Positions 22,341 through 28,492 of a DNA stretch of 34,881 bases are shown piece after piece; position 1 is the first letter of the stretch; each line of letters opens with the position of its first letter. Position numbers and translations under genes: made by a program. The DNA comes from Acidobacteriota bacterium (lineage in GTDB: Bacteria; Acidobacteriota; Thermoanaerobaculia; UBA5066; Gp7-AA6), in NCBI GenBank assembly GCA_003222385.1, contig QHVV01000006.1:1-34881 (forward strand), read 5' to 3'. The notes under the pieces are model-generated. The model saw only the letters and a list, made by a program, of their open reading frames with translations. It was not told where the DNA came from and made no database searches.

Positions 22341-22490
22341 ATGATCCGAAAGCTCGCGTCGGGCGGATACCGGCTCTACTCGCGCAAGAAGGATGCGAAG
22401 ACCGGAAAGCGGAAGAACCTCGGCACCTTCAAGAGCCTCGCGGCCGCGAAGAAGCACGAGAAGGCGGTGCAGTTCTTCAAGAGGCATTAG
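22341..22490 (+). CDS. 49-residue basic protein (MIRKL...KRH family)
   Basis: The ATG at 22341 has GGAGGA at 22331-22336 (4 nt spacer). The product is 49 aa: an MIRKLASGGYRLYSRKKD start, a TGKRKNLGTF turn and a helical SLAAAKKHEKAVQFFKRH end. This matches a recurring family of very short basic proteins that I have seen next to unrelated genes in Proteobacteria and Acidobacteriota. The charge pattern suggests nucleic-acid binding, perhaps with an integrase-arm-like beta-hairpin; this is inference. Confidence 0.75.
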   Translation: MIRKLASGGYRLYSRKKDAKTGKRKNLGTFKSLAAAKKHEKAVQFFKRH

Positions 22491-22530
22491 CGGCTGAGGC
22501 GCCCTCTTCGGTAAGAGGTTGCCTCACCCG

Positions 22531-23079
22531 TCATTGCAATCCGGCGTTCGGGTCGACCTGCCCGCGGTGGCAGGTCGTGCAGTTGACGAACTTCTCCTCC
22601 GGCTTTCCTTCCAGGTTCTGCAGGCTCCTCAGGCGATCGTTGATCGTCTTGTTCATCGCGATCATCTCGCGGGCCGCCCTCTTCTGCCGCTTGTCATCAC
22701 TCGAGTAGTCGTGCGAGACGTGGCAGTGGTAGCAGGAGACGCCGAGCGCGCGGCTGTAGCCCATGTTCATGATCCGGACCAGCCGTCCTGCCGCCGTTCC
22801 CTTGAGCGACTGGATGTTGCGGAAGACCTGCTCCGCCGGCTCGTTCTCGCGGCCCGCGATCCGGTCGGCGATCGCGGTCGCGACGCGGTCGTTGAACTCC
22901 TGGTTCGGATTCTGGAGCAAGGCGGCGCGGGGCGCGACCGGGGCTGCGACTTGCGCGTCCGGCGCGACGGAAGTCGGAGTGGTCGCGGGCGCCGCCGAAG
23001 CGGCCGCCGTTCGCGGGGGCGGCGCGCTGCCGCTGCATCCGAGCAGGAGCGCGAGACCGGAAACGAGAGCGAGTCTCAT
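22531..23079 (-). CDS. Dihaem cytochrome c lipoprotein (reaction-centre cytochrome-like)
   Basis: The 182-aa protein has a lipoprotein signal (ALVSGLALLLGCSG, lipidation at C15), then an Ala/Pro-rich linker to about residue 55. The globular part has two haem c sites, C116-Y-H-C119-H120 and C167-T-T-C170-H171. A Met in RIMNMGYSRALGVSCYHCH sits in the position of an axial ligand as in the photosynthetic reaction-centre cytochrome subunit family (CytC_RC). Such half-size, two-haem versions are common in non-phototrophic Acidobacteriota. It should carry electrons at the outer face of the membrane. It lies 1 nt after the VOC stop, so they are co-transcribed. Confidence 0.88.
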   Translation of the reverse strand: MRLALVSGLALLLGCSGSAPPPRTAAASAAPATTPTSVAPDAQVAAPVAPRAALLQNPNQEFNDRVATAIADRIAGRENEPAEQVFRNIQSLKGTAAGRLVRIMNMGYSRALGVSCYHCHVSHDYSSDDKRQKRAAREMIAMNKTINDRLRSLQNLEGKPEEKFVNCTTCHRGQVDPNAGLQ

Positions 23080-23080
23080 T

Positions 23081-23437
23081 TCAGCCTCCTTCCTCTTCGT
23101 AGAACTGCAGGCAGACCCCCGACGGCACGATCATGTGGAACTCGCGTCGACCCCACGGTTTTCGCTCGAGAGGGCCGACCTTGGCCGGGACCCGCCGATA
23201 TTGCTCGTACAGCGCCTCGAGGTCGGAGACGGCGATGCTGAAGCTCGAGTTGTCGGCCCACGCGCGGTCGTCGTTCCGGACGAGGTTGAAGGAGACTCCG
23301 TCGCGCCGGATCCCCGCCATCTCCGGGCTTTGCCAGACGACGGAGAAGCCCAGGTGCTCCGTGTAGAAGGCGAGCGCCGCGGCCAGGCTGTCGCCGGTCG
23401 GAATCATCGGAGTCACCGAGCGGAAAGACGATTTCAT
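23081..23437 (-). CDS. VOC-fold protein (glyoxalase/bleomycin-resistance type)
   Basis: The ATG at 23437 follows GGGGAGG on the minus strand. The 118-aa product is one vicinal-oxygen-chelate module pair: TPMIPTGDSLAAALAFYTEHLGFSVVW, FNLVRNDD, FSIAVSDLEALYEQYR, and the terminal REFHMIVPSGVCLQFYEE, whose Glu is a usual metal ligand. The typical first His is not obvious (VTPMIPTGD), so it may be a binding protein rather than an enzyme. It lies directly upstream of the cytochrome gene. Confidence 0.8.
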   Translation of the reverse strand: MKSSFRSVTPMIPTGDSLAAALAFYTEHLGFSVVWQSPEMAGIRRDGVSFNLVRNDDRAWADNSSFSIAVSDLEALYEQYRRVPAKVGPLERKPWGRREFHMIVPSGVCLQFYEEEGG

Positions 23438-23509
23438 CGCAACCTCCCCGAAGGCGGTGTCCGGCGGGAGAGGTTACAGGAGAAGAGAGCGGTCCGCGGG
23501 GCGGCCCCC

Positions 23510-24088
23510 CTACCCGGAGCTCGAGGGATCGTGAACGCGCTTCCGATTCGACTCGAGCCGCCGGATCGCCTCCTTCAGGCGGCGTCCCCGGGTCTCTGGC
23601 TTCTTCGCTTCGGTGATCCAGCGCAGGTAGTCGCGGCGGTAGGTCGGCGCGAGCGCCGCGAAGTTCCTCCGCGCGACCGGGTGGGCGTCGAGCGCCCGGC
23701 GGATGAACGCCGGGGTCTTCGCGCCGGCCGGAAGCCTCCGACGAGGCTCGGGCACGTCGGCGGGAAGCTTTGCGCGGCCGGCGTCGGTCATCCGGCCTTC
23801 TTCGACCATGCGCCGAAAACGCTCGCGGTTCAGCTTCGACCAGTTGCGGGTGTTCGTCCGCGGCGTGAAGCGTTGGACGTAATGGTCGGCGTCCAGGCGG
23901 TTAACCGTGGTGTCGATCCAGCCGAAGCAGAGAGCTTCCTCGACCGCTTCTGCATAGCGCACGCTCGGCTTTCCGGTGTGCTTTTTCGCGTACACGAGCC
24001 AGATTTCCGGCTCGGTCGCGTGGTGCCGCTCCAGCCAGGCTCGCCACTCTTCGCGGTCGCGCGCGCGAAATCGTTTTGGCCGGCTCAA
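23510..24088 (-). CDS. YdeI/OmpD-associated family protein
   Basis: The body matches the YdeI (bacteriocin-protection) family: REEWRAWLERHHATEPEIWLVYAKKHTGKPSV, EALCFGWIDTTVNRLDADHYVQRFTPR, NWSKLNRERFRRMVEEGRMTDAG, and a C-terminal DUF1905-like tail (RNFAALAPTYRRDYLRWITEAKKPETRGRRL). The frame is open to 24349 but overlaps the divergent dipeptidase gene. Family members start about ten residues before the first helix, so the TTG at 24088 (MSRPKRF) is chosen; it has no clear ribosome site. The function is unknown. Confidence 0.8.
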   Translation of the reverse strand: MSRPKRFRARDREEWRAWLERHHATEPEIWLVYAKKHTGKPSVRYAEAVEEALCFGWIDTTVNRLDADHYVQRFTPRTNTRNWSKLNRERFRRMVEEGRMTDAGRAKLPADVPEPRRRLPAGAKTPAFIRRALDAHPVARRNFAALAPTYRRDYLRWITEAKKPETRGRRLKEAIRRLESNRKRVHDPSSSG

Positions 24089-24176
24089 GGGAGCGCTCGC
24101 ATCACCGACTCCATTCCGGACTTTCTTGCGCGTCCGGGCGACTGGTGAAAGAGTCTGGCACGCGTTCGGAGGAAAA

Positions 24177-24876
24177 ATGCGCGCCCGGTCGTCCTGCAAG
24201 CGGGGCCTCGCCGCCGCGTCGATCGCGGCCCTCGTGGCCATCGCGGCGTGCGCGACGGCGCCGTCCGGGCCGCCGAGAGAGGCCGGCCCGTTCCGCGCCG
24301 CCGATCTCGTCGAGATCGTGAAGCTCGATCCCACGATCCTCCTGGACATCCGCTACGCGACTTCGAACAATTTCACGGGCCGTCCGGTCTACCGGCAGGC
24401 CCGCGCCTTCCTCCAGCGTCCGGCGGCCGAAGCCCTCGTCCGCGTCAACCGCTCGCTCCACGCGAAAGGATATGGGCTGCTCGTTTTCGACGGCTACCGG
24501 CCCTGGTCGGTCACGAAGCTCTTCTGGGACGTCACCGCGCCGGACAAGCGGGAAAAAGGGTTCGTCGCGAACCCGGCGAAAGGGTCGAAGCACAACCGCG
24601 GCGCGGCCGCGGATCTCTCGATGTATGACCTCTCGACCGGCCGGGAAGTCGGAGTTCTCCGACCGCGCCGGTCCCGACTACAAGGGCGGGACGGACGACG
24701 AGCGCGCGCGGCGGAATCTGCTGCGCGCGGAAATGGAGAAGGAGGGCTTCACCGTGGATCCGGGCGAGTGGTGGCATTTCAACTATCGGGGCTGGGAGCG
24801 CTACCCGATCCTGGACATCCCGTTCGAGAAGATCCGGGGACAGACCACGGTTTCCAGAGACTCTGTCGCCCGATGA
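24177..24876 (+). pseudogene. Frameshifted D-alanyl-D-alanine dipeptidase (VanX/DdpX-like) lipoprotein
   Basis: The ATG follows GGAGGAAAA. The signal has lipobox AIAAC. The first frame encodes the VanX fold through GYRPWSVTKLFW and the zinc motif SKHNRGAAADL, ending at LSTGREV (24648-24650). The rest of the fold, EFSDRAGPDYKGG and the zinc/catalytic EWWHFNY, lies in another frame (from 24652), ending at 24876. About seven residues expected between these blocks (xMPSGYD type) are missing, so a deletion of roughly 20 nt explains the shift. The two halves of the zinc site cannot be joined in one chain, so it should be inactive unless a sequencing error or recoding is involved. The C-terminal end runs into a repeat. 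Confidence 0.75.
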
Positions 24877-24906
24877 CGACGGTCGCGAAAACCGTGGTCT
24901 GTCCCC
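24836..24906. repeat. Long inverted repeat (family 2) at the VanX/GH172 junction
   Basis: GGGGACAGACCACGGTTT (24836-24853) and AAACCGTGGTCTGTCCCC (24889-24906) are a perfect 18-bp inverted repeat around a 35-nt loop. The loop carries the overlapping stop and start codons (ATGA, 24873-24876). The left arm encodes the end of the dipeptidase frame and the right arm encodes signal-peptide residues of the next gene. Sequences of this type are known near REP-associated transposases. Confidence 0.85.
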
Positions 24907-26951
24907 TATTTGCGCTCCTCTGGGCGGCCTCGGCGTCGGCGCAGCAGCCCGTGGATCTTTCGCGCCTCCCGGAGCCCAAGAACTTCACGGCTCTGCGGTC
25001 TTCCTCGAACAATCCGGACCCGGATTCCAACGACGACAGCAAGCGCCCGATCCCGGGCGAGACGATCACGCTCGCGGATCTGACCGGCCCGGGCGTCGTG
25101 ACCCACATCTGGCTGACCGTCGCGGACAACGAGTACGGTTGGCCGCGCCTCCTGCGCCTGCGGATCTACTACGACGGCAGCCGCGTCGCCTCGGTCGATG
25201 CCCCGGTGGGGGACTTCTTCGCGGTCGGGCACGGCTTCGAGCGGCCCGTCGATTCGCTCGTCATTCGCGACAGCTCGGAAGGCCGGTCGCGCAACAGCTA
25301 CTGGCCGATGCCGTTCCGCAGCTCCTGCCGCATCACGGTGACCAACGAGGGGCGCCGGCGGACGTCGAACCTCTACTACCACGTGGACTGGAAGAAGGTC
25401 CCGTCGCTGCCGCCGGACACGGCGTACTTCCATGCCCGCTATCGCCAGGCGCTTCCGGCGTCGGGTGGCGCGCCTTACGAAGTCCTTTTAGTCCGCGGGC
25501 GCGGGCATTACGTCGGAACGGTGCTGTCGGTCGTCCAGGCGGAGGCCGGCTGGTTCGGGGAGGGCGACGACTTCTTCTTCGTCGACGGCGAGAAGAAGCC
25601 GTCGATCGAGGGCACCGGCACCGAGGATTACTTCAACGACGCCTGGGGCCTGCGCGTGGACAGCGGACCCTACGCGGGCGCTTCGGTCGCCGAAGGCACG
25701 GGCCTGGGGTCGCGGATGACCGCGTTCCGGTGGCACCTGGCCGATCCGATTCCGTTCCGCCGGTCGCTCCGCTTCGTCTTCGAGCACAAGGGCTGGACGT
25801 TCAACGCGGACGGGTCGGTCAAGTCCGCATCGGGTGACCGCACGGACCTGATGTCATCGGTCGCCTACTGGTACCAGTTCGGGATCGCGGCCGATCAGCC
25901 GGAGCCGCCTTATGGCGCGGCGCGGCTGCCGCAGGGCAACGCGCGGCAGATCGAGGTCGAGGCCGCGCTCGCGCACGCAAGGGCGCTGAAAGGGAAGGTC
26001 TCGATCTCGAAGGATCTCTTCTGGTCGAAGGACGTCCTCTTCCTTCAGGCGGAGGGGCCCGGCTCGCGGCTCGACGTCCCTTTCGAAGTCGAGGAAGACG
26101 GTGAGTACGAGCTCGTGACCGAGGTCGCGCAGAGCTACGACTACGGGATCTACTCGACGCTCCTCGACGGCAAGGCGGTCCAGTCGGCGGAGCTCGAGCA
26201 CGAGCCAGGCGCCGACGTCCTCCCGACCGGGCAGCTCGACGGATACAAGCCCGAGACCTACGTCGGGCTGGCTCTGTTGCTCGGCTGGCCGCACCTCACG
26301 AAGGGCCGGCACGTCGTGACGTTCGTGTGCACCGGCAAGGCCGAGGCGTCGCGCGGCTACAACCTGGGAGTGGACGACCTGATCCTGTCGCGCGTCGGAG
26401 CGGGAGCGTGGAAGGCAGCGGTCGAGCGTCAGCGCGCGGCCGACGCCGTCCGCGCCTCGACCGATTCGAACGCGTGGAAGCGCGCTCTCGGGAGTGCCGA
26501 TCCGCTGGTTCGCGAGGCCGGGGCGCAACAGATCGGCCTCACGCGGGACCGCGCGCTCGCCGCGGTGTCCGAGCTCTCGAAGGCCCTTTCGGACGACGAC
26601 GACCCGGTCGTGCGAGGCCTGGCGGCGCTCGGCCTGCGCGCCGCGGGGACCGCGGCGCTTCCGACGGTGGATCGGCTGATCGCGCGATTGAAGGACCCGG
26701 ATCCGAACGTCCGACTGATGTCCGCGAACGCGATCGGGGCGCTCGGGCCGAAGGCGGCGCGCGCCGTTCCGGCGCTGACCGAGGCGTGCCGCGCACCGGA
26801 CGAGCACGTGCACGTCCTGCGGAGCGCGGCGTCGGCCCTGGGCGAGATCGGACCCTCCGCGGCTGCCGCGATTCCGGCGCTGGAAGATCTCAGGAAATTG
26901 CCGCGGGCGCGCTGGGCGGCGGAGGAGGCGATCCGGAAGATCCGGAGCTGA
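24873..26951 (+). CDS. DUF2961/GH172-like secreted protein with HEAT-repeat tail
   Basis: The 692-aa product has a signal peptide (VCPLFALLWAASASA-Q), part of which (KTVVCPL) is encoded by the family-2 repeat. Residues about 30-390 form a DUF2961 domain (LTGPGVVTHIWLTVADNE, VDAPVGDFFAVGHGF, IEGTGTEDYFNDAWG, MTAFRWHLADPIPF). This domain is now classed as GH172, which includes alpha-D-fructofuranosidase and alpha-D-arabinofuranosidase activities; the Glu of GTGTEDYF is a likely active-site residue. A beta-rich carbohydrate-binding-like segment follows. The last 140 residues are HEAT-type repeats (DDPVVRGLAALGLRAAG, DPNVRLMSANAIGALGPKA, HVHVLRSAASALGEIG). The tail is unusual for a glycosidase. 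Confidence 0.8.
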   Translation: MTTVAKTVVCPLFALLWAASASAQQPVDLSRLPEPKNFTALRSSSNNPDPDSNDDSKRPIPGETITLADLTGPGVVTHIWLTVADNEYGWPRLLRLRIYYDGSRVASVDAPVGDFFAVGHGFERPVDSLVIRDSSEGRSRNSYWPMPFRSSCRITVTNEGRRRTSNLYYHVDWKKVPSLPPDTAYFHARYRQALPASGGAPYEVLLVRGRGHYVGTVLSVVQAEAGWFGEGDDFFFVDGEKKPSIEGTGTEDYFNDAWGLRVDSGPYAGASVAEGTGLGSRMTAFRWHLADPIPFRRSLRFVFEHKGWTFNADGSVKSASGDRTDLMSSVAYWYQFGIAADQPEPPYGAARLPQGNARQIEVEAALAHARALKGKVSISKDLFWSKDVLFLQAEGPGSRLDVPFEVEEDGEYELVTEVAQSYDYGIYSTLLDGKAVQSAELEHEPGADVLPTGQLDGYKPETYVGLALLLGWPHLTKGRHVVTFVCTGKAEASRGYNLGVDDLILSRVGAGAWKAAVERQRAADAVRASTDSNAWKRALGSADPLVREAGAQQIGLTRDRALAAVSELSKALSDDDDPVVRGLAALGLRAAGTAALPTVDRLIARLKDPDPNVRLMSANAIGALGPKAARAVPALTEACRAPDEHVHVLRSAASALGEIGPSAAAAIPALEDLRKLPRARWAAEEAIRKIRS

Positions 26952-27672
26952 TCGCCCGCGCGATTTCGTCGCGGACCTGTTCCGCCAGCCGCGGCGCGTC
27001 TTCGACCGTCAACCCGCGCGTCGAGATCGGCGGCAGCACCGTGACCGTCGCTTTCGTCTCGCGGAACGCGATCGATCCTTTCGGGAGAGACTCGGCGGTG
27101 CCCGACACGGCGAGAGGAACGACGTCGACTCCGGCCTCGATCGCGAGCCGGAACGCGCCTTCCCGGAACTCTCCCACCGAGCCGTCGGGGCTGCGCGTCC
27201 CCTGCGGGAAGAGGAGGACCGAGAGCTTGCGGTCGAGCCGCTCGCGGAGCTCCTCCATCGCCTTTCGGGCGCTCTCCTTGTTGCCGCGCTCGACCTCGAC
27301 GTCTCCGGCGACCCGCATCTGCCAGCCGAGCAGCGGAATGTCGAAGATGGACTTCTTCGACAGCCACTTCATTTCCCAGGGCAGCATGGCGACCAGGAAC
27401 GGGTCGGCGTTCGAAGCGTGGTTCGCGACGAAGACGTACGGCCGGCGGGGGTCGGGGTGCACGTCGTCGATGACGCGGAAGTCCCAGAACCGATTCAGCC
27501 GCGCCGCGACGACCGCGATGCGATGGAAGAGATATCCGACGCGATAGCGATCGGGGTCCGAGCGGAACGTGGCGAGGCGGTAGAAGGCGATGAGCGGCGT
27601 CCAGAGAAGGACGAGAAGGACGCACGTCGCCCAGAAGAGGAGCGACAGGGGAGCCGCGAGCCACCGGGGCAT
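26890..27672 (-). CDS. 1-acyl-sn-glycerol-3-phosphate acyltransferase (PlsC-like)
   Basis: The ATG at 27672 begins MPRWLAAPLSLLFWATCVLLVLLW, an N-terminal membrane anchor; the open frame to 27816 adds no homologous sequence. The 260-aa enzyme has the acyltransferase blocks NHASNAD (H85 to D90), a glycerol-3-phosphate-binding FPQGTRSPDGSVGEFREGA and a final VPLAVSGTAE. It should transfer acyl chains to lysophosphatidate at the cytoplasmic membrane. The last 20 residues are a Ser/Pro-rich tail encoded antisense to the 3' end of the GH172 gene (62-nt overlap). Confidence 0.9.
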   Translation of the reverse strand: MPRWLAAPLSLLFWATCVLLVLLWTPLIAFYRLATFRSDPDRYRVGYLFHRIAVVAARLNRFWDFRVIDDVHPDPRRPYVFVANHASNADPFLVAMLPWEMKWLSKKSIFDIPLLGWQMRVAGDVEVERGNKESARKAMEELRERLDRKLSVLLFPQGTRSPDGSVGEFREGAFRLAIEAGVDVVPLAVSGTAESLPKGSIAFRETKATVTVLPPISTRGLTVEDAPRLAEQVRDEIARAISSGSSGSPPPPPSAPAAIS

Positions 27673-27814
27673 TTCCGGAAGTGTACCGGCGCGCCGTTCC
27701 GCAGACCCCGTTACCCAAGCGCGAAGTCCGGCTGAGAGATTGGTTAGGGTTTCCTGATCGAAATCCGATTTGTTCCGCGTCCGGCAGGAGCGTATGAAAT
27801 GAACGGAGGTCGTC

Positions 27815-28357
27815 ATGAAAAACAGACTGCTTCTCGCCGGCGCCTTCCTCTCCCTCTTCGCGTTCGGTTGCGATGACCATCACAACTTGGTGGCGGGTCC
27901 GCCGGTTTCTCCGGCCGCCACGCCCACGCCGTCGTCCTCGAACACGAACATGTGGACGGTCGTCGTGACGATCGAGTCGATCACCGGAGACGCGTGCGCG
28001 AGCATCGGGCTCAACGCCAGCTACGTCCCGACGCCTGGAGCGCCCTGGGACGTCCTTCGGAGCGGCGGCTCGATCGTGCTCCGCTATCTGCCGGGAAACT
28101 ATCCGACCGACAGCACCGATTACACGGGCGCGCTGAACGGCCGATCCTTCGCGGCCTCGCGGATGGACGCCTTCCCGCCCCGCAGCTGGACCTGCTCGGG
28201 CGGCCGGACAGTGCGAGACCCGGTGGAGACCGAGCAGCTCTCTGGAACCTTCGCCGCCGACGATCGCAGCTTCGACGCCGAAGAGATCGAGTCGTGGCGG
28301 CTGCCGTCCGGAGAGCAAGCGACCATCCGCCGACACTGGATCGGTACTCGGTTGTAA
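27815..28357 (+). CDS. Lipoprotein of unknown function
   Basis: GGAGG precedes the ATG. The 180-aa product has a lipoprotein signal (RLLLAGAFLSLFAFGC, lipidation at C19), then a Pro/Thr/Ser linker to about residue 45. A roughly 130-residue domain with two cysteines (GDACASIG and SWTCSGG) could form a disulfide. The strands WTVVVTIESITG and GSIVLRYLPG suggest a beta-sandwich. I do not recognise the family. It is divergent from the acyltransferase gene across 142 bp that contain no gene. Confidence 0.7.
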   Translation: MKNRLLLAGAFLSLFAFGCDDHHNLVAGPPVSPAATPTPSSSNTNMWTVVVTIESITGDACASIGLNASYVPTPGAPWDVLRSGGSIVLRYLPGNYPTDSTDYTGALNGRSFAASRMDAFPPRSWTCSGGRTVRDPVETEQLSGTFAADDRSFDAEEIESWRLPSGEQATIRRHWIGTRL

Positions 28358-28480
28358 GAAATCGTCCGTTCGCTTCGCGATCGTCTTCCCGCGGACCGTG
28401 GATCACCGGACCGGGAACCCGAAGCTACAGATCGCCCGCGCCGCGCCGTCGGCGACTCGCAAAACCCGCGGCATCCGCGC

Positions 28481-28486
28481 TATAAC
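28481..28486 (+). promoter_or_regulatory. -10-like hexamer upstream of metH
   Basis: TATAAC ends 6 nt before the ATG at 28493 and no Shine-Dalgarno is present, so transcription would begin at the start codon. The 135 bp between the preceding gene and metH show no cobalamin riboswitch features that I can recognise. Confidence 0.35.
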
Positions 28487-28492
28487 TGGTCA

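Noticed and set aside
24177-24876. Programmed ribosomal frameshift in the VanX-like gene
   Set aside because: No slippery heptamer or following pseudoknot is visible at 24645-24660, and conserved residues are missing at the junction, which a shift alone would not explain.
28358-28492. Cobalamin riboswitch upstream of metH
   Set aside because: The gap is only 135 bp and I see no B12-box-like conserved core; a -10-like box next to the ATG leaves no room for a leader.
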